A DNA stretch of 64,000 nt, from positions 2,044,511 to 2,108,510 of the forward strand of contig NZ_MQWB01000001.1 of assembly GCF_002257665.1 (NCBI RefSeq), read 5' to 3'. Numbering within the stretch: the first letter of the stretch is position 1; the number at the start of each line of letters is the position of its first letter. Shown piece after piece: positions 37,050 to 45,779 of this stretch. The DNA comes from Rubricoccus marinus (lineage in GTDB: Bacteria > Bacteroidota > Rhodothermia > Rhodothermales > Rubricoccaceae). The translations under genes were made by a program, and so were the position numbers. The notes under the pieces were generated by a model. It ran no database searches, was not told the origin of the DNA, and saw only the letters and a program-made list of their open reading frames with translations.

Positions 37050-38663
37050 ATGCACGCGCCCGACTCGCTCCTCCGCCACCTTGACTCCCTCGGCCTCGGT
37101 GGCTCCGAAACCCTTTACTATAACCTCCCGCCCGCCCGGCTCGTCGAGCTCGCCGTCCGCCGCGGCGAAGGTCGGCTCGTCGCCGACGGGCCTCTGGCGA
37201 CCCGGACGGACCCCCACACCGGCCGCTCGCCCAACGACCGCTTCGTCGTCCGGGAGCCCGGCACGGAAAGCGAGGTCGGCTGGGGCAAAACCAACGTCCC
37301 GATCTCTGAGGACTCCTTTGACCACCTCCTCAAGGAGATGGGCCGGTACGCCAGAGGCCGCACGCTCTTCGTGCGCGATTGCTACGCCGGCGCCGATCCG
37401 CGCTACCGCGTCAAGGTCCGCGTGATTACCGAAGAGGCATGGCACAGCCTGTTCGCCTACAACATGTTTCTCCGCCCCGCCGACGGCGAGAGCACGGAGG
37501 ACTTCGACCCGGATTACACCGTGGTCGACCTGTGCGACTTCAACGCGAAGCCGGACAAGGTGCAGGAGTTGAACTCCTCCACGTTCGTCACGCTGCACCT
37601 CTCCCGCGGCCTCGTGCTCATCGGAGGCACGCACTACGCGGGCGAGATCAAGAAGTCCATCTTCTCGGCGCTCAACTTCGTGCTTCCGGCCAAGGGCGTG
37701 CTCCCCATGCACTGCTCGGCCAACGAAGCCACAGACGGCTCCAACACGGCAGTCTTCTTCGGCCTCTCTGGGACGGGCAAGACGACCCTCTCCGCCGACG
37801 CGTCCCGCACGCTCATCGGCGACGACGAGCACGGCTGGAGCGACCACGGCGTGTTCAACTTCGAGGGCGGATGCTATGCCAAGGCCATCCGGCTCTCGCC
37901 AGAGGGCGAGCCCGAGATCTACAACACCACCAAGCAGTTCGGCACGCTCGTCGAAAACGTGATCCTTCGCGAGGACCGCTCCATCGACTTCGATGACGGC
38001 ACGATCACGGAGAACACCCGCATCTCCTACCCGATCTACCGGATCCCGAACGCGAGCGAGAACGGCCAGGGTGGCCAGCCTGAAACCGTCGTCTTCCTCA
38101 CGGCCGACGCGTTCGGCGTGTTGCCCCCCATCTCGAAGCTGACGCCGGAGCAGGCGATGTACCACTTCCTGAGTGGTTACACCGCGAAGGTCGCCGGGAC
38201 CGAGCGCGGTGTGACGGAGCCCAAGGCGACGTTCTCGGCGTGCTTCGGCGAGCCGTTCATGGTGCGTCCGCCCAGCGCGTACGCCGAGATGCTCGGCGAG
38301 AAGATCCGCGAGCACGACGCCCGCGTCTTCCTCGTCAACACGGGTTGGACCGGCGGACCGTACGGGACGGGCTCACGCATGAAGTTGGCCCTCACGCGCC
38401 GCATGCTGGACGCCGCCCTTTCCGGCGAGCTGGACAACGTGCCGACCACCGAGGACCCCGTTTTCGGCCTGGCCATCCCCAACGCCATCGAAGGCGTCCC
38501 CAGCGATGTGCTCGTGCCTCGCAACACGTGGGCCTCTGGCGAGGACTACGACGAGAAGGCGGGACAGCTCGCGCAGATGTTCGCGGACAACTTCGAGAAG
38601 TACGCCGCCAACGTCTCCGAGGCGGTCCGCGAAGCGGGCCCGCGCGTGACAGCCACCGCCTAA
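37050..38663 (+). CDS. pckA: phosphoenolpyruvate carboxykinase (ATP)
   Basis: 537 aa. Decarboxylates and phosphorylates oxaloacetate to PEP with ATP, the entry to gluconeogenesis. Motifs: TGRSPNDRFVV, GGTHYAGEIKKSIFSALNFV with the substrate/Mn Lys, the P-loop GLSGTGKTTLSAD (kinase-1), LIGDDEHGW (kinase-2), NFEGGCYAK and NTGWTGGPYGTGSRM. Length is standard. ATG at 37050; no Shine-Dalgarno. With fbp at 47-48 kb it suggests active gluconeogenesis, as in a heterotroph growing on amino or organic acids. Confidence 0.97.
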   Translation: MHAPDSLLRHLDSLGLGGSETLYYNLPPARLVELAVRRGEGRLVADGPLATRTDPHTGRSPNDRFVVREPGTESEVGWGKTNVPISEDSFDHLLKEMGRYARGRTLFVRDCYAGADPRYRVKVRVITEEAWHSLFAYNMFLRPADGESTEDFDPDYTVVDLCDFNAKPDKVQELNSSTFVTLHLSRGLVLIGGTHYAGEIKKSIFSALNFVLPAKGVLPMHCSANEATDGSNTAVFFGLSGTGKTTLSADASRTLIGDDEHGWSDHGVFNFEGGCYAKAIRLSPEGEPEIYNTTKQFGTLVENVILREDRSIDFDDGTITENTRISYPIYRIPNASENGQGGQPETVVFLTADAFGVLPPISKLTPEQAMYHFLSGYTAKVAGTERGVTEPKATFSACFGEPFMVRPPSAYAEMLGEKIREHDARVFLVNTGWTGGPYGTGSRMKLALTRRMLDAALSGELDNVPTTEDPVFGLAIPNAIEGVPSDVLVPRNTWASGEDYDEKAGQLAQMFADNFEKYAANVSEAVREAGPRVTATA

Positions 38664-38684
38664 GCGCCTCCGGCGTTTGGCGCT

Positions 38685-38722
38685 GCGGGGCGCCTCCTCC
38701 GGGGGGCGCCCCGTTTATGTTT
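38685..38722 (+). terminator. intrinsic terminator of pckA
   Basis: GCGGGGCGCC pairs with GGCGCCCCG around TCCTCCGGG, followed by TTTATGTTT. It starts about 20 bases after the pckA stop. Confidence 0.8.
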
Positions 38723-38730
38723 GAACTCCG

Positions 38731-38748
38731 GCCTCTGGCGCCAGAGGC
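38731..38748. repeat. perfect 18-bp palindrome abutting the DUF3667 stop
   Basis: GCCTCTGGCGCCAGAGGC directly follows the TAA of the minus-strand DUF3667 gene, at the convergent junction with pckA. Confidence 0.85.
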
Positions 38749-40227
38749 TTACCCGACGACGGCCGCGAGAACGACCGCCAGGATGGCCCCGCCAAACAGA
38801 GCGAAGCCGTACAGCCAGCTCAGCAGATACGCCTTGACGAGCGTCTTCACCCAGCCCTGAGCGTACACGCGCTTTTGCGCGACGAGGAAATACACGGGGA
38901 TGGCGAGGAGTAAGATGGAGCCGATCAGCGAGACGGCCGCCGCTCCGCCAGAGGCCCAGATCATGACGGCGTAGACGCTGAATACGACGAACGCGAACGC
39001 GTGGACGTGTAGCGCAAAGACGAGGTGCTCGGCGTAGTACCAGCCGCGGCGCGCGTACAGCAACTTCATGAACAGCGCGAAAAACGGCAGGAGCAAAAAC
39101 ACGACGGTCGGAAGGCGACCGATGGCTTCGCGGCCGAATGCCCATCCTGCATCCTGTTGCTGCTGAGAGGTCCGGGCGTTTTTGAGTCGCCGCACGCTCT
39201 CGCTCCCGACCATCCAGTCTGGCCCGAGCCTGATGTTCGTCTCGCGGGGGACGATAATCTCAGCCGCCTGCTGCACATCGCTCGGACGAACCAAGCTGTC
39301 CGGATTCATGGAGGCGACCATCGCCTTCTGCGTCTGCAGCCTCCGGTCGAACGTGGAGCTCGACATCGCGGCCAACTCGTCCTCCTCGTCCTCGACGTCA
39401 CTCTGAAGCGACTCGACGCTCACCATTCCAGAACTTGCCGTCGCAATGGAATCCTGCCCGTTGCTGAGGAGAATGAGTCCACGTAGCGAGTCGACCACGG
39501 CTCTCTGCCTGGCGATGTCGTCCTCTTCCTCTTCGATCGCCTGATCAAGAGATACCAGATACGCCGCCGCAGTCATGGTGGAATCCGCCGAGGACGGGCT
39601 GTCGACGTTGTTTCTCAGCTTGCCGATCGGGTCGATAAGGGCGAGCAGGAAGAAGAAGAACAGGCTGGCGGTGATGTAGATGCGCAGCGGGCGCACGTAC
39701 TGCTGCCTCCGGCCGAGGACGTACGCCTTGGTTAAGCGCCCCGGCCTAAACAGCAACGCGCCCAGCGTAGGCCACACACGGCCGTCGAGGCCGAGGTATT
39801 CCGAGAGCGCCTCCACCATGTACCGATGGACTGGCTGCCGAAGCGGCTGATCTTTCTGGCCGCAGGCTGGGCAGTACGCCCCCGGCAACTCCGCCTGGCA
39901 GTTCAAGCATCGCGAGGACGGCGAGGCCTCCAACTCTCTCCGCTCGGGCGACTCGGGATCGACCGGGCGCTCGGCCGCGCGTTGAGCGTCTTCCGGCGTT
40001 GCAGTATCCGCATCGCGAGCCTCTGGCGCACCGATGAGCTCCGGGGGTGCCTCTACCACCGCAGGCTCTACAACTTCGGCGGGGACGGCTGGCGTCTCTT
40101 TGCTCCTGTTTTGCTCGCTTTGGTCGAACCCATCGGAGGCGCTGGCCTCTGGCGCCAGAGGCGTCGTCAGGCCAGACGGCGAGGCGTCGGGTGTAGGCCG
40201 GTCGGCGTCGGGCGAGAAGTCGGACAT
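38749..40227 (-). CDS. DUF3667 membrane protein with zinc ribbon
   Basis: 492 aa. A disordered acidic N-terminus (about 1-100), with a full repeat palindrome read as PLAPEA, leads to the zinc ribbon CLNCQAELPGAYCPACGQKD (about 108-127). A conserved membrane-proximal block follows (ALSEYLGLDGRVWPTLGALL, FRPGRLTKAYVLGRRQQYVR, PLRIYITASLFFFFLLALI). An extracytoplasmic coiled-coil-like loop (about 210-340) and three or four more helices end the protein. DUF3667 is characteristic of Bacteroidota; its role is unknown. Confidence 0.88.
   Translation of the reverse strand: MSDFSPDADRPTPDASPSGLTTPLAPEASASDGFDQSEQNRSKETPAVPAEVVEPAVVEAPPELIGAPEARDADTATPEDAQRAAERPVDPESPERRELEASPSSRCLNCQAELPGAYCPACGQKDQPLRQPVHRYMVEALSEYLGLDGRVWPTLGALLFRPGRLTKAYVLGRRQQYVRPLRIYITASLFFFFLLALIDPIGKLRNNVDSPSSADSTMTAAAYLVSLDQAIEEEEDDIARQRAVVDSLRGLILLSNGQDSIATASSGMVSVESLQSDVEDEEDELAAMSSSTFDRRLQTQKAMVASMNPDSLVRPSDVQQAAEIIVPRETNIRLGPDWMVGSESVRRLKNARTSQQQQDAGWAFGREAIGRLPTVVFLLLPFFALFMKLLYARRGWYYAEHLVFALHVHAFAFVVFSVYAVMIWASGGAAAVSLIGSILLLAIPVYFLVAQKRVYAQGWVKTLVKAYLLSWLYGFALFGGAILAVVLAAVVG
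40145..40162. repeat. perfect 18-bp palindrome inside the DUF3667 coding sequence
   Basis: GCCTCTGGCGCCAGAGGC read on the minus strand in frame as PLAPEA within the disordered N-terminus of the DUF3667 protein. Confidence 0.85.
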
Positions 40228-40271
40228 CGGAGCGCGGGGAAAGTGGAACCTACGGGTCCCCTCCTGATCCG

Positions 40272-41153
40272 TTACGTCCGATCAAACCGCGTGACCTCGG
40301 CCTCCTCAAAGCCGCCCGTTTGCACGTCGTACTTCCGCTCTTGGACGGTAAAGCCTTCCGGGCTCACGTCGATCCAGTTGTACACGTTTGTCTGCCGGTC
40401 GTCGCCGCGGCCGCGGCTGGAGGTCGCCGTCCCCGCGCTCGCGATCACGAGGCGATGACCAGGCGTGCCGACCAGGTCCGGCGCCAGTTCGACGTGCGCG
40501 ACGTGGCTTCTGTGCAGGTGTCCGCACAGCACCAGATCCACGCCAGAGGCCTCGGCAACCGCGATCGCGTTGCGCGCGCCTCTGGCGATGTCGTGGTCGC
40601 CGAGTTCGTTGAGCCGCAGCAGGTGGTGGTGCAGCACGAGCACGCGGAAGTCGCCAGCGGCCTGCCGGGCGAAAAAGGCCGCCATTTCCTCCAGGTGGTG
40701 CGGACGAATCTTGCCTCCCTTGATGGTCAGGCCGTGCGCGGAGTTGAGGCCGAAGACCGCGAGGCCGCCGGTGGTGAACTGCGGCGTGACGTCCTCCGTG
40801 ATGTACTTCTTGAACCGCTTCGCCGAGCGAAACACCCGGTCGAACGGGTCGTGCCACCACGCGCGGACGTCGTGGTTGCCGGGCACGACGAGGACCGGCG
40901 CGGTGAATCGGTCCAGCATCGCGCGCGCGTCGGTGAACTGCTGCCGCGTCGCGCGCTGCGTGAGGTCGCCGGAGACGACGACGAGATCGAACGGCTCGGC
41001 GTTGACCTCCTCCACCAAGGCGTCCACGACGCCCGGGTGCGAGATCTTGCCAAAGTGGACGTCCGAGAGGTGCGCGATGCGCCGCACGGGCGCAGCGCCA
41101 GAGGCCGCCTCGTCGGCAGCGCCTCTGGCGTCAGACTCGTGTGCCTCGGCCAC
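40272..41153 (-). CDS. calcineurin-like metallophosphoesterase
   Basis: 293 aa. The two-metal centre is complete: HLSDVHFGK (D-x-H), VVVSGDLTQRA (GDxxxR-like), VVPGNHDVRAW (GNHD), VLVLHHHLLRL and LVLCGHLHRSH (GHxH). It resembles 3',5'-cyclic-nucleotide phosphodiesterase-type phosphoesterases (CpdA-like), but the substrate cannot be read from sequence. The N-terminal 24 residues (ESDARGAADEAASGAAP) are repeat-derived low complexity. ATG at 41153 is one base after the E2 stop, so it is the last gene of the pdh operon. Confidence 0.9.
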   Translation of the reverse strand: MAEAHESDARGAADEAASGAAPVRRIAHLSDVHFGKISHPGVVDALVEEVNAEPFDLVVVSGDLTQRATRQQFTDARAMLDRFTAPVLVVPGNHDVRAWWHDPFDRVFRSAKRFKKYITEDVTPQFTTGGLAVFGLNSAHGLTIKGGKIRPHHLEEMAAFFARQAAGDFRVLVLHHHLLRLNELGDHDIARGARNAIAVAEASGVDLVLCGHLHRSHVAHVELAPDLVGTPGHRLVIASAGTATSSRGRGDDRQTNVYNWIDVSPEGFTVQERKYDVQTGGFEEAEVTRFDRT

Positions 41154-41154
41154 G

Positions 41155-42519
41155 CTACAGGAGCATCATGGACGGCGTCTCCAGAAACGCCTTGACATCG
41201 CCCAGGAACTCGGCGCCAGAGGCCCCATCCACGACGCGGTGGTCGCAGGAGAGCGTGATCGTCATCTGCTTGCCCGGCACGACCGCGCCGTCTTTGACGA
41301 CCGGAACGTCCTGGATCCCGCCGATGGCGAGGATGCACGCGTTGGGCGGGTTGATGATGGCCGTGAACTCGCGGATGCCGAACATCCCGAGGTTGGACGT
41401 GGTGAAGGTGCTCCCCTCCCACTCGCTGGGGTCCAGCTTGCGGTCCTTGGCGCGCGTCGCGAGGTCGCGCGTTTCCGCCGCGATGTCTGCCAAGCCTTTT
41501 TGGTCGGCGTTGCGCACGACGGGCGTGATGAGCCCGTCCGGCATCGCGACCGCGATCGCCACGTTCACGTCGCCGTGCTGGCGGATCACGCCCTCCTCCT
41601 CCATCCACGACGAGTTAACGGCCGGGTGGCGGCGCAGCGCGCTGGCGCACGCCTTGGTGACGAGGTCGTTGAACGAGATCTTGGCGAGCCCGCGCTCGGC
41701 GGTCATGCCGTTGAGCCGCTGGCGGAAGTCCATCGCCTCCGTCATGTCCACGTCTACCGTGAGGTAGAAGTGCGGCGCGGTGAACTTGCTCTGCGCCAGA
41801 CGGCGCGCGATGGTCTTGCGCATCTGGCTGATGCGGGCATCGGTCACGCCGCCAGAGGCGACCTGCGGCTTGGGCGCGCTCGGAGCCTCTGGCGCCGTCG
41901 CGGGGGCCACAGGCTGCGGAACAGCGACCGGCTGAGGGGCGGCCTGTGCCGCTCCGCTTCCGCTCATCGCGGCTTCTACGTCGCGCTTGACCACGCGGCC
42001 TTCGGGTCCGGAACCGGACACGCCAGAGAGTTCGATGCCGGCCTCTTGCGCCATGCGCCGCGCGAGCGGGCTGGCCTTGACGCGGCCACCATCGTCCGCG
42101 CCAGAGGCGGCGGTCGTTTGCGGTGCGGACTCGTCGGGCCGGTGGCCGTAGCCCTCGGGCGCTGCGTCCGCGGATTCCGAAGGCGCGGCCTCTGGCGTGC
42201 TGCTGGAGTCGGAGCCCGAGTCGCCAGAGGCGGGCGCGCCGTCGCCGGAGTACGACGCCAGCACGCTGTCCGCGCTCTCGCCCTCGCTGCCGAGCACCGC
42301 GATCAGCCCACCGATGGGCACCGCGTCGCCCTCGCCGATGACCTTTTTGAGGAGCACGCCGTCGTCGTACACCTCCAAGTCCATCGTGGCCTTGTCGGTC
42401 TCGACCTGCGCGATCACGTCGCCAGCGGAAACGGCGTCGCCCTCTTCGGCGAGCCACGCGACGAGGACTCCCTCCTCCATCGTGTCGCTCATTTTGGGCA
42501 TTTCAACGGGAATAGCCAT
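41155..42519 (-). CDS. pdhC: pyruvate dehydrogenase complex E2 (dihydrolipoyl acetyltransferase)
   Basis: 454 aa. N-terminal lipoyl domain with lipoyl-Lys43 in VETDKATMDLEVYDDG. A long Ala/Pro/Ser/Asp linker (about 85-140) is rich in repeat-derived APASGDS, TPEAAPSE and TAASGADDGG. The E1/E3-binding domain (about 142-180, ASPLARRMAQEAGIELSGVS, GSGPEGRVVKRDVEA) follows, then the catalytic domain ending in LSCDHRVVDGASGAEFLGDV with the active His and Asp. It transfers acetyl from lipoamide to CoA. Only one lipoyl domain. The E3 gene is not in the window. Confidence 0.95.
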   Translation of the reverse strand: MAIPVEMPKMSDTMEEGVLVAWLAEEGDAVSAGDVIAQVETDKATMDLEVYDDGVLLKKVIGEGDAVPIGGLIAVLGSEGESADSVLASYSGDGAPASGDSGSDSSSTPEAAPSESADAAPEGYGHRPDESAPQTTAASGADDGGRVKASPLARRMAQEAGIELSGVSGSGPEGRVVKRDVEAAMSGSGAAQAAPQPVAVPQPVAPATAPEAPSAPKPQVASGGVTDARISQMRKTIARRLAQSKFTAPHFYLTVDVDMTEAMDFRQRLNGMTAERGLAKISFNDLVTKACASALRRHPAVNSSWMEEEGVIRQHGDVNVAIAVAMPDGLITPVVRNADQKGLADIAAETRDLATRAKDRKLDPSEWEGSTFTTSNLGMFGIREFTAIINPPNACILAIGGIQDVPVVKDGAVVPGKQMTITLSCDHRVVDGASGAEFLGDVKAFLETPSMMLL

Positions 42520-42588
42520 CTGTCGGTATACGTGTGCGCGGTCGCGCGGAGTGGTAAAGACGGGAGGCCGCGAGCGGCCGGGCGTGAG

Positions 42589-42606
42589 GCCTCTGGCGCC
42601 AGAGGC
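42589..42606. repeat. perfect 18-bp palindrome at the pdhB stop
   Basis: GCCTCTGGCGCCAGAGGC overlapping the last base of the TAG stop of pdhB, in the pdhB-E2 spacer inside the operon. A hairpin here could lower E2 readthrough or stabilise the upstream mRNA. Confidence 0.85.
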
Positions 42607-43589
42607 TAGTCCATGTACAGGGTGCGCTTGACGGCCGCGATCGTGTCGTCCACGCTCGGCATCCAGGCTTCGATGAGGTTCTTCGCGTACGGTGCGGGCA
42701 CGTCGGGCGCGGTCACCCGCTCCACGGGCGCGTCGAGGTGGTCAAAGCACCGCTGCTGGATGCGGAAGCCGACCTCGCTCGCGATGCCGCCGTACGGCTG
42801 GCTCTCGTCCACGATCACGAGCCGGTTGGTCTTTTTGACGCTCTCCACAACCGGCGTAATCGGGAAGGGCCGCAGCGTGCGTGGGTCGATCACGTGCGCC
42901 TCGACGCCTTGCTTGGCAAGCTCCTCCGCAGCCTCCATCGCGATGTGGTACATCTTCGAGTGCGCCACGATCGTTACGTCGTCGCCCTCGCGGCCCGTGC
43001 GGGCTTCGCCGATGGGGATGATGTAGTCGTCGTCGGCCGAGACCTCACCCTTCATGCCGAACATGAGCTCGGACTCCAGGAAGAGCACAGGGTCGTCGTC
43101 GCGGATAGCAGCCTTGAGCAGACCCTTCGCGTCGTCCGGGTTGGACGGCGCCACGATCTTCAGACCCGGCACGTTGGAGTAGAGGGCCTCCACGGAGTTG
43201 GAGTGCGTCGCGCCGAGTTGGCCCGCGCCGCCGTTGCCGCCGCGGAAGACGACAGGAACGTTGAGCTGGCCGCCGCTCATGTAGCGCATCTTGGCCGCGT
43301 TGCTCACGATTTGGTCAAAGCACACGAACGTGAAGTTCCACGTCATGAATTCCACGATCGGCCGCAGGCCGAGCATGGACGCGCCGATAGCAAGCCCAGC
43401 AAAGCCGTTCTCCGAGATCGGCGTGTCGATGATCCGGTCGGCGCCGAACTCGTCCAGCATCCCTTGGCTGACTTTGTACGCGCCGTCGTATTCGGCGACC
43501 TCCTCGCCCAGGAGGAAAACGTTCTCGTCGCGGCGCATCTCCTCGCTCATGGCGTCGCGGAGGGCTTCACGGTATTGCAGTTCTGGCAT
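42606..43589 (-). CDS. pdhB: pyruvate dehydrogenase E1 component subunit beta
   Basis: 327 aa. MPELQYREALRDAMSEEMRR, LLGEEVAEYDGAYKVSQGML (catalytic Glu for TPP), DTPISENGFAGLAIGASMLG, VFRGGNGGAGQLGATHSNSV, EALYSNVPGLKIVAPSNPDD, and the C-terminal transketolase domain (HVIDPRTLRPFPITPVVESV, TNRLVIVDESQPYGG). Together with PdhA it decarboxylates pyruvate. 81 bases after the pdhA gene on the same strand. Confidence 0.96.
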   Translation of the reverse strand: MPELQYREALRDAMSEEMRRDENVFLLGEEVAEYDGAYKVSQGMLDEFGADRIIDTPISENGFAGLAIGASMLGLRPIVEFMTWNFTFVCFDQIVSNAAKMRYMSGGQLNVPVVFRGGNGGAGQLGATHSNSVEALYSNVPGLKIVAPSNPDDAKGLLKAAIRDDDPVLFLESELMFGMKGEVSADDDYIIPIGEARTGREGDDVTIVAHSKMYHIAMEAAEELAKQGVEAHVIDPRTLRPFPITPVVESVKKTNRLVIVDESQPYGGIASEVGFRIQQRCFDHLDAPVERVTAPDVPAPYAKNLIEAWMPSVDDTIAAVKRTLYMD

Positions 43590-43669
43590 CGGTCGTCAGT
43601 GTTCGGTGTTCGGTTGTCAGTGGTTCAGCACTCTCGCCGTCGACAGACGGGCAGGGCTTCAACCGACAC

Positions 43670-44794
43670 CTAAGAGATAAAGGGGTAGTCCTTCTGGACG
43701 TAGACGTCTTCGTACATGGTCTCCTCTGGCGGGAACGGGCTGTTCTCCGCGAACTCGACCGCCTGCATGACCTCGGCCTTGACCGACTCGTCGATCTCGT
43801 CGAGCGCCTCGATCGTGGACAGCTCGTGCTCCAGCATGTACTGCTTGATCCGCACGATGGGGTCCTCGTTCTTCTTGCCCTCCATCTCCTCCTTGGTCCG
43901 GTACTTCTGCGGATCGGACATGGAGTGGCCGCGGTAGCGGTACGTCTGCACCTCCACGAAGATGGGGTGGGTCTCGCCAGGAGCCCCGTCGCCGCCGGCG
44001 GACTCGCCGCGGGCCTCGTCGGCAATCGTCTTGAAGGCGTGGTAGACCTCGAAAAGGTCCATGCCGTCGATAACCACGGACTTCATGCCGTAGGGGTAGC
44101 CACTTTTCCAGAGGTTGGCGTCTCCGCGCGAGCGCTCTACGCTCGTGCCCATCGCGTACTCGTTGTTCTCCACGATGAGGAGGACCGGCACCTTGTAGAG
44201 CGCCGCGAGGTTTGCTGCCTCGTGGAACGCGCCCTGGTTGATGGCGCCGTCACCGAAAAACGCCATCGCGACGCCGCCGGTCTTTTTGTACTTGCACGCG
44301 AAGCCCAGCCCCACCCCGACCGGGATCTGGCCGCCAACGATGCCGTGGCCGCCATAGAAGCTTTTGTCGATGTCGAAGAAGTGCATCGAGCCGCCCTTGC
44401 CGCGGCTGCACCCGTCGATCTTGCCGAACAGTTCGGCCATGCCCGCGCCGGTGTCCATGCCTCTGGCGAGGGCGAGACCGTGATCGCGGTAGGCGGTGAT
44501 GATCGGGTCATCGGGGCGCGTGCCCCAGACGGCGCCCGTCGAGACGGCCTCCTGACCGATGTAAAGGTGGAGGAAGCCGGAGATCTTCTGCCGCCCGTAC
44601 ATCTGCGCGGCGCGCTCCTCAAAGCGGCGCTGGAGCAGCATGTTGCGGTACATCGCCGTCACGTCGTCGGCGCTCAGGCCGAGGCTTTCGTGCGTGTGGC
44701 CGCTGTTGCGGAAAAACCGGACGTCCGGCGTCGGCACATCGGGAATCGCGGTGCCGTTCGGGGAAGGGGCCTCGGGGGCCTGGGTCGAAGCCAT
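43670..44794 (-). CDS. pdhA: pyruvate dehydrogenase E1 component subunit alpha
   Basis: 374 aa. YIGQEAVSTGAVWGTRPDDP, ITAYRDHGLALARGMDT, KGGSMHFFDIDKSFYGGHGI, the TPP motif FFGDGAINQGAFHEAANLAA (GDG...NQ), RYRGHSMSDPQKYRTKEEM with the phosphorylatable-loop equivalent. The ATG at 44794 starts a Pro/Ala-rich N-terminal tail (ASTQAPEAPSPNG); the longer upstream frame is compositionally poor. First gene of the unit pdhA-pdhB-E2-phosphoesterase. Confidence 0.95.
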   Translation of the reverse strand: MASTQAPEAPSPNGTAIPDVPTPDVRFFRNSGHTHESLGLSADDVTAMYRNMLLQRRFEERAAQMYGRQKISGFLHLYIGQEAVSTGAVWGTRPDDPIITAYRDHGLALARGMDTGAGMAELFGKIDGCSRGKGGSMHFFDIDKSFYGGHGIVGGQIPVGVGLGFACKYKKTGGVAMAFFGDGAINQGAFHEAANLAALYKVPVLLIVENNEYAMGTSVERSRGDANLWKSGYPYGMKSVVIDGMDLFEVYHAFKTIADEARGESAGGDGAPGETHPIFVEVQTYRYRGHSMSDPQKYRTKEEMEGKKNEDPIVRIKQYMLEHELSTIEALDEIDESVKAEVMQAVEFAENSPFPPEETMYEDVYVQKDYPFIS

Positions 44795-44881
44795 GGGGGC
44801 AGAAGAGCAGTCAGGGTGGGCGTACCCGACGCGCGTGGCGCGGGTCCGGGTGCGGAGCAAAATAGCCTCTGGCGAGGTGCG

Positions 44882-44889
44882 TATCCTCC
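44882..44889 (+). promoter_or_regulatory. TATCCTCC promoter-like element
   Basis: TATCCTCC, 19 bases before the GTG at 44909. Parallel to the element at 30360-30367. Confidence 0.35.
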
Positions 44890-44908
44890 CGCCCTTCCCT
44901 TCTCTCGC

Positions 44909-45667
44909 GTGAGCGCTACTCCTTTCCCTCAGCCCCCGGGGTCTGAGCACGACGCCGTCGTGGTGATCCCGACCTACAACGAAGCCGCCAACATCGAGGC
45001 GGTTCTGCGGCGCGTGCTGGCGCTGGAGCGGTTCGCCGCGCTCGTCGTAGACGACGGCTCGCCGGACGGGACGGCTCAGATCGTGCGGCGGCTCCAGAGT
45101 GAGGAGCCAAACCGCGTCGGCATTATCGAGCGCGCGGGCAAGATGGGGCTCGGCACGGCTTACCTCACCGGCTTCCGCGCCGCGCGCGATGCCGGCTTCG
45201 CGTACATCTGCGAGATGGACGCCGACCTCTCACACAACCCGGACGACCTGGTGCACCTGCTCGACGCGTGCGCCTCTGGCGAGGCCGATGTCGCCGTCGG
45301 GAGCCGGTACGTGGGGGGCGTGCGCGTGATGAACTGGCCGCTCGGGCGGCTGATCCTGAGCTACGGCGCGGGGATGTACACACGCGCCATTACGCGCCTG
45401 CCCGTGATGGACGTGACCGCAGGCTTCGCGTGCTTCACGCACGAAGTGCTCCAGGCGATCAACTTCGACCGCGTGACCTCGAACGGGTACTCGTTCCAGA
45501 TCGAGATGAAGTACCGCGCATGGAAGCGCGGCTTCCGTCTCGTAGAGGTGCCCATCGTGTTCACGGAACGGACCGAGGGGCAGAGCAAGATGAACAGCGC
45601 CATCGTGCGCGAGGCCACGACAAAGGTGTGGCGCCTCCGCCTGGCCTCGCTCGTCGGGCGCCTCTGA
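44909..45667 (+). CDS. polyprenol-phosphate mannosyltransferase (Dpm1-like)
   Basis: 252 aa GT2 enzyme. VVVIPTYNEAANIEAVLRRV, LVVDDGSPDGTAQIV, IIERAGKMGLGTAYLTGFRA, ICEMDADLSHNPDDL (DAD metal motif), VGSRYVGGVRVMNWPLGRL, then DVTAGFACF and GYSFQIEMKYRAWKRGFRLV, which follow bacterial/archaeal Dpm1 closely. It transfers mannose (or another sugar) from GDP-sugar to polyprenyl phosphate for envelope glycosylation. No C-terminal membrane helices, so a soluble, membrane-associated type. GTG at 44909 chosen by family N-terminus. Confidence 0.9.
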   Translation: MSATPFPQPPGSEHDAVVVIPTYNEAANIEAVLRRVLALERFAALVVDDGSPDGTAQIVRRLQSEEPNRVGIIERAGKMGLGTAYLTGFRAARDAGFAYICEMDADLSHNPDDLVHLLDACASGEADVAVGSRYVGGVRVMNWPLGRLILSYGAGMYTRAITRLPVMDVTAGFACFTHEVLQAINFDRVTSNGYSFQIEMKYRAWKRGFRLVEVPIVFTERTEGQSKMNSAIVREATTKVWRLRLASLVGRL

Positions 45668-45670
45668 TGC

Positions 45671-45724
45671 CGCCAGAGGCCTCTGGCGAACCCGGCTGCC
45701 ACTCGCGCCTCTGGCGCCAGAGGC
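45671..45724. repeat. two 10-mer palindromes between dpm-like gene and plsC
   Basis: CGCCAGAGGCCTCTGGCG (45671-45688, arms in outward order) and GCCTCTGGCGCCAGAGGC (45707-45724, arms in inward order), 18 bases apart. Four repeat copies within 54 bases, the densest cluster noted in the window, in the spacer following the mannosyltransferase gene. Confidence 0.85.
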
Positions 45725-45779
45725 GGAACGGACGCCGTAGCCCCGCCGCTTCCGTGCGCTCGCCAGTTCACCCCGCGCC

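Noticed and set aside
43590-43669. GTGTTCGGTGTTCGGTTGTCAG stretch between pdhB and pdhA as a regulatory repeat
   Set aside because: Only two imperfect units; nothing supports a function.
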